DNA of 13,268 nucleotides, from the NCBI GenBank assembly GCA_016186245.1, contig JACPLZ010000036.1, forward strand, positions 1 to 13,268. The letters are read 5' to 3'. The position numbers were made by a program, and so were the translations under genes. Source of the DNA: Candidatus Peregrinibacteria bacterium. GTDB lineage: Bacteria; Patescibacteriota; Gracilibacteria; UBA1369; LOWO2-01-FULL-3. Of the stretch, positions 7,311 to 13,268 are shown in pieces (the first letter of the stretch is position 1; every line of letters begins with the position of its first letter). A model generated the notes under the pieces. It was not told the DNA's origin, searched no databases, and saw only the letters and a list, made by a program, of their open reading frames with translations.

Positions 7311-7515
7311 TTGATGACATGCTGCTGCGGAATAGAAAAAATTATAGCACTGCGGAGCTAACGTTTTGACCGTACCATTGCTCGCTTTTTCTCCAAGCAC
7401 TTCGTCAAGTTTGCGAAGATGCTTGCAGATAGTCGCTCGCAGGGTACGGTTCCCAAAATATCGCTAGTCCTCGTGCTATAATTTCTTCTATCCACGCAGC
7501 TGCGCATGTCATCAA
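7311..7515. repeat. 205-bp imperfect foldback (long inverted repeat) element
   Basis: Between the transglutaminase-like gene and the solute-binding gene. The ends are perfect 12-bp inverted repeats, TTGATGACATGC (7311-7322) against GCATGTCATCAA (7504-7515). Inside, GCTGCG is shared, then ATAGAAAAAATTATAGCAC (from 7332) matches the other arm at 18 of 19 positions, then a diverged stretch, then ACCGTACC (7369-7376) against GGTACGGT (7443-7450). The centre adds a hairpin, AAGCACTTCG (7395-7404)/CGAAGATGCTT (7414-7424). The whole can fold into one long, bulged hairpin. Each arm holds TGCTATAAT facing outward (+ strand 7474-7482, - strand 7350-7342). It has no ORF of note. It could be a MITE-like element, a structured RNA or a large bidirectional terminator; no target-site duplication is evident. 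Confidence 0.8.
7474..7482 (+). promoter_or_regulatory. Extended -10 box in the right arm of the foldback element
   Basis: TGCTATAAT, a perfect extended -10, faces the solute-binding protein gene 135 nt away. No recognisable -35 (CAAAAT at the expected place). Its mirror copy in the left arm faces the other way. Activity is inferred from sequence only. Confidence 0.4.
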
Positions 7516-7553
7516 GCCGTATATTTAAAAATATCTCTCAAGTATGACAAGCC

Positions 7554-7580
7554 CCCTTATCTTAAAAAAAGGGTGTTTTT
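7554..7580 (+). terminator. Possible weak intrinsic terminator
   Basis: CCCTT (7554-7558) and AAGGG (7569-7573) could pair around a 10-nt loop, followed by TGTTTTT (7574-7580). It would end transcripts arriving from lepA or the foldback element, just before the next promoter. The 5-bp stem is short, so this is tentative. Confidence 0.3.
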
Positions 7581-7581
7581 C

Positions 7582-7590
7582 TGCTATAAT
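7582..7590 (+). promoter_or_regulatory. Extended -10 promoter of the solute-binding protein/phosphatase operon
   Basis: TGCTATAAT (7582-7590), identical to the boxes in the foldback arms. The transcript should start near 7597, about 20 nt before the GTG at 7618. The -35 position (7562-7567, TTAAAA) is poor. Its position rules out the upstream in-frame GTG at 7573 as the start. Confidence 0.65.
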
Positions 7591-7617
7591 ACTTGGATAT
7601 TTTCGAATCAAAAAAAC

Positions 7618-9138
7618 GTGAAATTTGTAAAAATATTAATTTTGGTTTTATTTTTAGGGGCGTTGGCCTGGGTTGCCGGGCAGTTATTTTTTGAAAAAGA
7701 ACTTGAGGCGTTGTTGTATTCGCAAAAAGGTGATGTTGCAGACCATGATCGTGTGCTTAAAATTGTTACTCCATTTATGCCTGAGGGAGCGCTTGATCCT
7801 GCTTTTCTAAATCCGGCAAATCGCGACCGGCTGATAAATGTTTATGAGCCGCTGGTGCGTGTGGATAAAAATTTGCGGGTAAAACCGGCGCTTGCTGTCT
7901 CCTGGGGAATGATTGATGAATTGACCTGGGATTTCAGACTGCGTTCAGGGGTGTTGTTTCATGATGGGAGCGCCTTCACCGCCGATGATGTGTTGGCGAG
8001 TTATGAGCAGGCTATAGACCATTATTCCAAATCTGATCTTAGGAATTTTCTTAATACCATTGATAAAATTGAAGTTGTTGATGATCTGAATGTGAAAATC
8101 AGATTAAAGAGGGCCGATCCGCTTATTCTGCAAAAGTTGTCTCTTTGGCTGATTATTCCGCAGGAAGATGTGTCGGATGAAAAAATAACTTTTTCTGGAA
8201 CCGGACCTTATAAGTTGATGCAGTATGAGGAAGATGGCAATTTCATATTTGAGCGTTTTAAGGAATATTGGGGTGGAGAGTCGCGTTTTAAGAGCGTTGA
8301 AGTTTTTTACGAGCCGGATAAGGAGAAAAGAGTAGCCATGCTGCTGGATGGCAGAGCGGATTTTCTGGATTTTGTGCCCGGTTCAATGATTGATGAATTA
8401 AAAAATGATCAGAGATTTACTGTATTTCCTTTTCCTGCGCTTGGAGTGGGTTTTATATTTTTTGATATGAGCAATGATGTCTGGAAAAATCCTGATGCCA
8501 GGTTGGCGGTTGCTTTGGCGATAAACAAGGAAGAATTGGTATCCCGGCTTAGCAATACGCTGGTCAGGCCGGCCGGCCAGTTTGTGGGAAATGGTGTTTT
8601 TGGTTTCAATGAAGACATTTTTGAAAATAGGTACAATCTTAAAAAAGCGCGTGCTCTTGCTGATAAAAGCGGACTTGTAAAAGAGCCGGTGTATTTTGAG
8701 ATTCTGGATTCAATGTCCTGGATTGGTGATTATCTCCAGACGCAGATGAAAAAAATTGGTGTCGAGTTGAGGCTTGATGTAATTGATAATCCTGATTTTC
8801 TCTATGCTGCGAATCAGGATATTTCTTTCCTGAGCTATAAAACCGATCTTGGCGACAGTTCCGATTTCCTGGCGGCGGTTGCGGTAAGTGATGGCATGAT
8901 GAATATTGGCGGTTACAAAAATAAACGTGTTGATGAATTGCTTCGATTGAGCCTGGAAACGATGGATCCGGAAGCCAGGCTTAAACTTCTCAAAGAAGCC
9001 ATGAAAATTATTATTGTGGATGATCCTCTTGGTGTGCCTTTATTTGAGGATCAGACGATTTATGCTTTTCGGAAGGAATTGAAAATTGAACCGCGCATTG
9101 ATGGGTTGATTTATTTTGATGACCTTATTGCCGAATGA
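7618..9138 (+). CDS. Membrane-anchored ABC-type solute-binding protein, family 5 (peptide-type)
   Basis: A 506-aa extracytoplasmic binding protein of the DppA/OppA family (SBP family 5), which binds peptides or similar solutes outside the membrane. From GTG 7618 it begins MKFVKILILVLFLGALAWVA, a membrane segment with no lipobox cysteine, so it is anchored by an uncleaved helix rather than lipid. Family features in order: LDPAFLNPANRDRLINVYEP, LRVKPALAVSWGMIDELTWD followed by FRLRSGVLFHDGSAFTADDV, the TGPYKL turn, YWGG, and INKEELV. The longer frame from GTG 7573 is rejected because it would run through the -10 box. No ABC permease or ATPase gene is next to it; instead the stop overlaps (ATGA) the start of a membrane-bound phosphatase gene. 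It may therefore work as a sensor subunit, or with a transporter encoded elsewhere. Confidence 0.9.
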   Translation: MKFVKILILVLFLGALAWVAGQLFFEKELEALLYSQKGDVADHDRVLKIVTPFMPEGALDPAFLNPANRDRLINVYEPLVRVDKNLRVKPALAVSWGMIDELTWDFRLRSGVLFHDGSAFTADDVLASYEQAIDHYSKSDLRNFLNTIDKIEVVDDLNVKIRLKRADPLILQKLSLWLIIPQEDVSDEKITFSGTGPYKLMQYEEDGNFIFERFKEYWGGESRFKSVEVFYEPDKEKRVAMLLDGRADFLDFVPGSMIDELKNDQRFTVFPFPALGVGFIFFDMSNDVWKNPDARLAVALAINKEELVSRLSNTLVRPAGQFVGNGVFGFNEDIFENRYNLKKARALADKSGLVKEPVYFEILDSMSWIGDYLQTQMKKIGVELRLDVIDNPDFLYAANQDISFLSYKTDLGDSSDFLAAVAVSDGMMNIGGYKNKRVDELLRLSLETMDPEARLKLLKEAMKIIIVDDPLGVPLFEDQTIYAFRKELKIEPRIDGLIYFDDLIAE

Positions 9139-10694
9139 AAATAAGTATACGTTTAAAACTTGTTGTTGCGATTTCTTTACTGGTCATGGTGCTGTTTTCC
9201 ACTGCCGCCTATATGTTTGTCGGTGAGAAAAAAGTTGAACTTGCTCATGATATTTATCGCAATGCACTTGCCTTTGGGCGGCTTACTGCCGCTAAAATTG
9301 TTGCAGATTATGATTTGTATCTGGCCCAAAACAGTTTTGTATATTTCAACAGGGAAATCGCTGAAATTTTCCGGCAGAATGATGATATTGGAGTGGTGCG
9401 TGTTGTTTCGTATAATGGGCAACTGCTTTATGATTCTTCGAGAGATGGAGAGCAAAGATATGAAGGGCCGGTGAGGATGGTAACCGATGAGGGTGTTTTG
9501 TCGGAAGTGAGATCGGAAAATATTTCGGTTTTGACGCAGGATGGACGGATAGTTTTTCTTAAAGAAGATAGCTATGTTGATTGGAATGAGCGTGATATTG
9601 AGCCGCTTGCTGAGGGAGAAATGCTTCAGCATATTGTAGTGCCGGCAAGCGACAAATATGCAATTTTTTATCATCTGGATTATGCGAATCTTGAAGAAAG
9701 AATAGATCGTGTTGTGGAAAGAATTATTTATCTGGCGGTTTTTGGTTTTTTGCTTGGAGTGGGAATGTCTCTGGTGATGTCTAAACGTATTACAAAATCA
9801 GTGGAACAATTGGTGTATGGGGCGGAAAGGATTGCAACTGGAGATTTTAAGGTGCGTGTTGATATAAAAACACGGGATGAAATGAAATTTTTGGGCGATG
9901 CTTTTAATAAAATGGCGGTGGATTTGGAGGCGAGTGTAGGTGCGAAGTTGTATCAGGAAAGAGTTGGCAGGGAGCTTGAGCTGGCCAGACAGATTCAAAA
10001 ACAGCTTGTGCCTGAAATTGTGCCTAAAATTGAAGGACTCGACATTGCCGCGGGTCTTTTGCCGGCGGAAGAAATTGGCGGCGATATTTATGACTTTATT
10101 CCTTTGTCTGATAGCAAAATGTTGATGTACCTGGGCGATGTGACAGGCCATGGCGTACCGGCTGGGATTGTGAGTTCCATAGCAAATGCTCTTTTATTTG
10201 GATACTGCGATGATGGTGATTTGAAGAAAGTTTTGATTGATGTAAATAGAGTGCTTGATGCCAAAACCATGCCGACGATGTTTATGACTCTGTGTTTGAT
10301 GAAATGGGATGCTGATTGCGGAAAGTTTTCCTATGCGAATGCGGGTCATGAGCAGATTTTGCATTTTAAAACCGCGGAGAAAAAGTCAGTATTTTTGTCT
10401 TCGCATGGTATTGCTTTGGGGATGTTGCCGGATATTTCACAAAAGACTGGAGTTGATGAGGTGGCTTTGAAAAGCGGAGACTTTATGGTCATTTACAGCG
10501 ATGGAATACCTGAGGCCTGGAAAAATGAAAAAGAAAAATATGGCCATGAAAAATTGATGGAATTGGTGAATGGCCTTGGAGGGATGCCGACTGCCGAAGC
10601 TATCAAACAGGCAATTTTGGCTGATGTAAAACAATATATGGGCAACTTTAAACAGGTGGATGATATTACGATAATGGTGATTAAGAAAATCTAG
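9135..10694 (+). CDS. Transmembrane HAMP-domain SpoIIE/PP2C-type serine phosphatase
   Basis: A 519-aa membrane signalling phosphatase. Membrane segments at about 8-29 and 197-216 bound an extracytoplasmic sensor of some 165 residues whose VRVVSYNGQLLYDSSRDGE stretch (88-106) resembles a Cache/PAS-like fold. A HAMP domain (about 217-269) and a short helical linker (ELELARQIQKQLVPE, 280-294) lead to a complete PP2C-type SpoIIE domain. Metal-binding motifs are EEIGGDIYDF (Asp317), GDVTGHG (Asp335), YSDG (Asp456) and VDDIT (Asp509/510). RsbU-like enzymes of this build dephosphorylate anti-sigma-factor antagonists (STAS proteins); no STAS or RsbW-like kinase gene is in the window, so the target is unknown. 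The ATG overlaps the stop of the solute-binding gene (ATGA), implying equal, coupled synthesis. The stop is inside a CTAG shared with convergent glyA. Confidence 0.92.
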   Translation: MKISIRLKLVVAISLLVMVLFSTAAYMFVGEKKVELAHDIYRNALAFGRLTAAKIVADYDLYLAQNSFVYFNREIAEIFRQNDDIGVVRVVSYNGQLLYDSSRDGEQRYEGPVRMVTDEGVLSEVRSENISVLTQDGRIVFLKEDSYVDWNERDIEPLAEGEMLQHIVVPASDKYAIFYHLDYANLEERIDRVVERIIYLAVFGFLLGVGMSLVMSKRITKSVEQLVYGAERIATGDFKVRVDIKTRDEMKFLGDAFNKMAVDLEASVGAKLYQERVGRELELARQIQKQLVPEIVPKIEGLDIAAGLLPAEEIGGDIYDFIPLSDSKMLMYLGDVTGHGVPAGIVSSIANALLFGYCDDGDLKKVLIDVNRVLDAKTMPTMFMTLCLMKWDADCGKFSYANAGHEQILHFKTAEKKSVFLSSHGIALGMLPDISQKTGVDEVALKSGDFMVIYSDGIPEAWKNEKEKYGHEKLMELVNGLGGMPTAEAIKQAILADVKQYMGNFKQVDDITIMVIKKI

Positions 10695-11935
10695 ATTTTT
10701 ATTCCCGGCACCGGAAATTTCAGACACATTTCTTTTACTTCTTCCTTTATTTTGGCGTGAATGGCGGTGTCGTTGATGCTGGAAATAACTCTGTCGATCC
10801 AGTCGGCAATGCGTTCCATTTCCGGTTCTTTCATGCCACGGGTGGTTACTGCAGGTGTGCCTAATCTGATTCCGGATGGATCCATCGGTGAGCGTGTGTC
10901 AAAAGGAACGGTGTTTTTGTTCAGGGTGATCCCAACTGTGTCCAGGGTGTTTTGAGCCTGCTTGCCTGGCACATTTTTTGAAGTTAGATCGGCAAGAATC
11001 AAATGTGTATCTGTACCGCCGGAAACAAGATTGAATCCGTGTTTTTTTAATTCTTCCGCCAGGTGATTGGCATTTTTTTTGATTTGTTTGGCGTATTCTT
11101 TGAATGCCGGTTGCATGGCTTCCTCAAATGCGATGGCTTTGCCGGCAATGATGTGATCATGCGGGCCGCCTTGTAGTCCTGGAAAAACCGCTTTATCTAT
11201 TGCCTGCGCGTATTTTTGTTTGCAAAGAATCATTGCTCCGCGCGGACCGCGCAAGGTTTTGTGTGTTGTGGTCATTACTACGTCAAAATAGGGGACTGGG
11301 GATTCCAATTCGCCAGCGGCGATCAGCCCTGCGGTATGTGAAATATCGGCTACAGTTATTGCTCCGACTTCATCGGCAATTTCCTTGAATTTTTTCCATT
11401 CAATATCCCGCGGATAGGCGGTAAATCCTGCAACAATCATTTTTGGTTTATTGGCCAGAGCCAATTCCCGAACTTTTTCCATATTTATGCGTCCGGTTTC
11501 TTTTTCCACTTCGTACTGCACAAATCTATATGCCCGTCCGGAAAATGAGATCGGCAAGCCATGGGTGATATGTCCGCCATGATCAAGTTTCAGCCCCATA
11601 ACGGTGTCTCCAAATTGCAATAATGCAAAATAAATGGCTGTGTTTGCCGGTGATCCGGAATACGGCTGGACATTGGCGTGCTCCGCTCCGAAAAGTTTTT
11701 TTGCTCTTTCAATGGCGATATTCTCTATTGTATCGATATTTTCCTGCCCACCATAGTAGCGTTTTCCCGGGTATCCCTCGGAATATTTGTTTGTCAAAAT
11801 GGAGCCGCATGCCTCCATGACCGCTTCGGAAGTATAATTTTCCGATGGAATCAATTCTATGCCTTCGGCTTGTCGGCGTTTTTCTCTTTCAATGGCCTGA
11901 TAAATCGCTGGATCCTGATCCTGGATTTTTGACAT
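10691..11935 (-). CDS. glyA: Serine hydroxymethyltransferase
   Basis: A 414-aa cytoplasmic PLP enzyme interconverting serine plus tetrahydrofolate and glycine plus methylene-tetrahydrofolate, feeding one-carbon metabolism. Seen: IPSENYTSEAV (29-39), NKYSEGYPGKRYYGG (49-63), LDHGGHITHG (117-126), VADISHTAGL (195-204, with PLP-binding Asp197 and His200), and the Schiff-base lysine in TTTHKTLRGPRG (Lys226). Towards the end is GIRLGTPAVTTRGM. Length is normal. The DISHTAGL form, instead of the common DMAHIAGL, is a variation within the family. The chosen ATG is preceded by AAAAGG, a modest ribosome-binding site. It is monocistronic, convergent with the phosphatase gene, and shares the palindromic CTAG as stop. 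Confidence 0.98.
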   Translation of the reverse strand: MSKIQDQDPAIYQAIEREKRRQAEGIELIPSENYTSEAVMEACGSILTNKYSEGYPGKRYYGGQENIDTIENIAIERAKKLFGAEHANVQPYSGSPANTAIYFALLQFGDTVMGLKLDHGGHITHGLPISFSGRAYRFVQYEVEKETGRINMEKVRELALANKPKMIVAGFTAYPRDIEWKKFKEIADEVGAITVADISHTAGLIAAGELESPVPYFDVVMTTTHKTLRGPRGAMILCKQKYAQAIDKAVFPGLQGGPHDHIIAGKAIAFEEAMQPAFKEYAKQIKKNANHLAEELKKHGFNLVSGGTDTHLILADLTSKNVPGKQAQNTLDTVGITLNKNTVPFDTRSPMDPSGIRLGTPAVTTRGMKEPEMERIADWIDRVISSINDTAIHAKIKEEVKEMCLKFPVPGIKI

Positions 11936-11966
11936 GTTTGCCTTTTGTTAAAAATTAGCCCGCTTG

Positions 11967-11996
11967 CATTATAGGGGTCTATAATGTGAATGCAAT
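11967..11996 (-). promoter_or_regulatory. glyA promoter within an inverted repeat
   Basis: On the - strand, TATAAT (11973-11968) lies 32 nt before the glyA ATG; ATTGCA (11996-11991) at a 17-nt spacing is a poor -35. The -10 is inside a perfect 8-bp inverted repeat, CATTATAG (11967-11974) and CTATAATG (11979-11986), which places a second TATAAT on the + strand. Outer repeats TTGCATT (11964-11970) and AATGCAA (11989-11995) surround it. The arrangement could be an operator or a bidirectional promoter. Confidence 0.5.
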
Positions 11997-12052
11997 GTCA
12001 GAATTAAATATTTTGATTGAATAGGTTCAAGGTAATGTATGCATGCAAAACA

Positions 12053-12081
12053 TTGACATATTTTTGTCTTTATTCTAAGCT
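12053..12081 (+). promoter_or_regulatory. Possible promoter of the acetyltransferase/epimerase operon
   Basis: A perfect -35, TTGACA (12053-12058), is followed after 17 nt by TAAGCT (12076-12081), a weak -10. This gives a start near 12088 and a leader of about 14 nt without a clear ribosome-binding site. The + strand TATAAT at 11980 is an alternative. Confidence 0.4.
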
Positions 12082-12101
12082 GCTTCCTTATCTATTAAAA
12101 T

Positions 12102-12839
12102 ATGACTAATTCTGAATTTGAATTGGATGAGTTTGATTCGGGAATTTTGGGCAAACCTGTTGCAAAAGCAAGAATACATGATTTTAATGTGAATTTGGTG
12201 GAAGTAGATGCATTTTGTGAAGAAAGAAATGTGGCGGTTATTTTTCTTTTCATTCAACATACTAGATTTGCTATTTCAGGATTATTTGAACATGGATTCC
12301 AATATTTAACTTCAAAAGTAAAATATACAAAGGATAGTCAACAATCCGAAGCCAGTGAAATCCCATCCGTTGATGGAATTAAATTGACAGGGTTTGATTC
12401 AAAATATTTTCCACAATTGCTTGAACTTGTTTATGTGGTGGGAGAAAAAAGCCGATTTTATCTTGATTCCAATTTCACCGATAAATGGAGAAATGCGTAT
12501 AGAGAATGGGCTGTAAACGCAATTGGTGGTCATGCTCAAAAGATTATTTTGGCAATTTCCGAGACTGACGAAAGTGTCCGAGGTTTCATATTTTTAAAGC
12601 AAGACAAGAAGAGGAAAAGCGTTTCAATAGATTTGATTGCGGTAAGACCAGATTCTCAAGGAAGAGGCATAGGCACAGTTTTACTTGCCGCAGCCGAAGA
12701 TTGGGCAATATCTGAAGGGATGCAGACTCTGGAGGTTGTAACAGAACCTGAAAATATCCATTCGCAACGGATATACCAATCCAGAGGGTTTAAAATATCA
12801 GATCATACTTTGGTTTATTCTAAATCTTATGGAAAGTAA
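12102..12839 (+). CDS. WecD-like GNAT N-acetyltransferase
   Basis: A 245-aa acetyl-CoA-dependent acetyltransferase resembling WecD, which acetylates a dTDP-4-amino-6-deoxy sugar. The N-terminal part has FDSGILGKPVAKARI (11-25), like the WDSxFFG opening of WecD proteins. SRFYLDSNFTDKWRNAYREW (117-136) matches the family's SRFxxDPxF...W segment, and the acetyl-CoA loop is VRPDSQGRGIG (181-191). A typical C-terminal GNAT strand-helix follows (EPENIHSQRIYQSRGF). The match suggests an amino-sugar substrate, inferred partly from the overlapping sugar-epimerase gene (11-nt overlap). The gene looks AT-richer than lepA or the phosphatase gene, which may indicate a separately acquired surface-polysaccharide locus. 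The exact substrate is unknown. Confidence 0.82.
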   Translation: MTNSEFELDEFDSGILGKPVAKARIHDFNVNLVEVDAFCEERNVAVIFLFIQHTRFAISGLFEHGFQYLTSKVKYTKDSQQSEASEIPSVDGIKLTGFDSKYFPQLLELVYVVGEKSRFYLDSNFTDKWRNAYREWAVNAIGGHAQKIILAISETDESVRGFIFLKQDKKRKSVSIDLIAVRPDSQGRGIGTVLLAAAEDWAISEGMQTLEVVTEPENIHSQRIYQSRGFKISDHTLVYSKSYGK

Positions 12840-13268
12840 AAAATTACTTGTAATCGGTGGCGGAGGATATATTGGAAATCATGTTGTTGATGAGGCTTTA
12901 AGAAGTGGCAGAAAAGTCGCGGTGTTGGATATATTCTATTTTGGACATGATAAATTACGTCGCCATGCAGATAATCCTGATTTAGAAATTGTTACAGCTG
13001 ATATAAGAACAATTTCTATAGATGTATTTAAAGATGTAGATGAAGTGATATCTATGGCTGGTATTTCCAACGATCCTTCTTGCGATCTCTTGCCCGAAGT
13101 GACTGAATCTACCAATTTGCACGGTTGTATTCGTGTAGCCAAATTGGCAAAAGAAGCGGGGGTAAAAAGATTTGTAGATATTTCATCGTGTTCCGTATAT
13201 GGAAGAGCGGAGGAATCTATTTGTGACGAAAAATCTCCAACTCGTCCAGTTTCACTGTACGCTAGATG
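12829..13268 (+). CDS. NAD-dependent sugar epimerase/dehydratase (extended SDR), N-terminal part
   Basis: The first 146 codons of a nucleotide-sugar-modifying enzyme; the gene runs off the window. VIGGGGYIGNHVVDEAL (8-24) is the Rossmann GxxGxxG NAD(P)-binding loop. Next are LDIFYFG with an acidic residue after strand 2 (NAD rather than NADP preference), ADIR, MAGISNDPSCD (where many relatives have AA), VDISSCSVYG with the catalytic serine segment, and SLYAR at the very end, which should be the start of the YxxxK motif. The ATG overlaps the acetyltransferase gene by 11 nt, implying coupling. The substrate cannot be told from this part; GDP- or dTDP-sugar pathways are likely given the WecD-like neighbour. 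Confidence 0.9.
   Translation, partial: MESKKLLVIGGGGYIGNHVVDEALRSGRKVAVLDIFYFGHDKLRRHADNPDLEIVTADIRTISIDVFKDVDEVISMAGISNDPSCDLLPEVTESTNLHGCIRVAKLAKEAGVKRFVDISSCSVYGRAEESICDEKSPTRPVSLYAR

Noticed and set aside
7377..7442. CRISPR-like or tRNA-like structure in the centre of the foldback
   Set aside because: There is one hairpin and no regularly spaced direct repeats or tRNA arms.
7573..7617. Earlier GTG start for the solute-binding protein
   Set aside because: The region contains the TGCTATAAT promoter (7582-7590), and starting at 7618 puts the membrane segment at the N-terminus.
9177..9674. A 165-codon - strand frame opposite the phosphatase sensor region
   Set aside because: Shadow of the real gene; no recognisable domain or start signal.
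10700..10725. TTCCCGGCACCGGAA as a terminator between phosphatase and glyA genes
   Set aside because: The stem is short and bulged, lies inside the glyA coding end, and no T-run follows on either strand in the right position.

Overview
The window looks like a chromosomal piece of a Candidate Phyla Radiation (Patescibacteria) bacterium, probably Parcubacteria-like. The evidence is a 23S rRNA gene interrupted by group I introns with LAGLIDADG reading frames, a PrgI-family protein coupled to a TraC-like protein, compact gene spacing, and strong extended -10 promoters that place start codons at or near the transcript 5' end. UGA is used as an ordinary stop (for example in the PrgI and solute-binding genes), which argues against the UGA-recoding CPR lineages. 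This assignment is inference; no taxonomic search was possible.

Layout. Bases 1 to about 2813 are the 3' half of a 23S rRNA gene on the + strand. It is split by a 413-nt group I intron at the E. coli U1917/A1918 site (helix 69, decaying homing-endonuclease remnant) and a 743-nt group I intron at the E. coli U2656/A2657 site (inside the sarcin-ricin loop, intact 182-aa LAGLIDADG ORF). Exon 2 also carries an exact 17-nt tandem duplication in helix 91. A 5S rRNA (2917-3031), flanked by a long processing helix, follows. Convergent to it, on the - strand, is a two-gene PrgI/TraC-like operon (4282-3136). It shares a compact divergent promoter region with lepA (4344-6143). lepA is followed after 9 nt by a gene for a transglutaminase-fold protein with TPR-like repeats (6153-7310).

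Bases 7311-7572 hold no gene. They hold a 205-bp imperfect foldback element with two outward-facing TGCTATAAT boxes, then the promoter of the next operon. That operon encodes a membrane-anchored family-5 (peptide-type) solute-binding protein (7618-9138), overlapping by ATGA a two-TM, HAMP-containing SpoIIE/PP2C-type phosphatase (9135-10694). No permease or ABC ATPase genes accompany it, so a sensory role is possible. glyA (serine hydroxymethyltransferase, - strand, 11935-10691) converges on the phosphatase and shares a CTAG stop. After a 166-bp spacer with an inverted repeat containing opposed TATAAT boxes comes an AT-richer pair: a WecD-like GNAT acetyltransferase (12102-12839) and an NAD-dependent epimerase/dehydratase cut by the window end (12829-). 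The pair suggests nucleotide-sugar or surface-polysaccharide synthesis.

The most notable points are the intron inside the sarcin-ricin loop, the exact duplication in helix 91 of the same rRNA, the foldback element, and the solute-binding protein/phosphatase pair.
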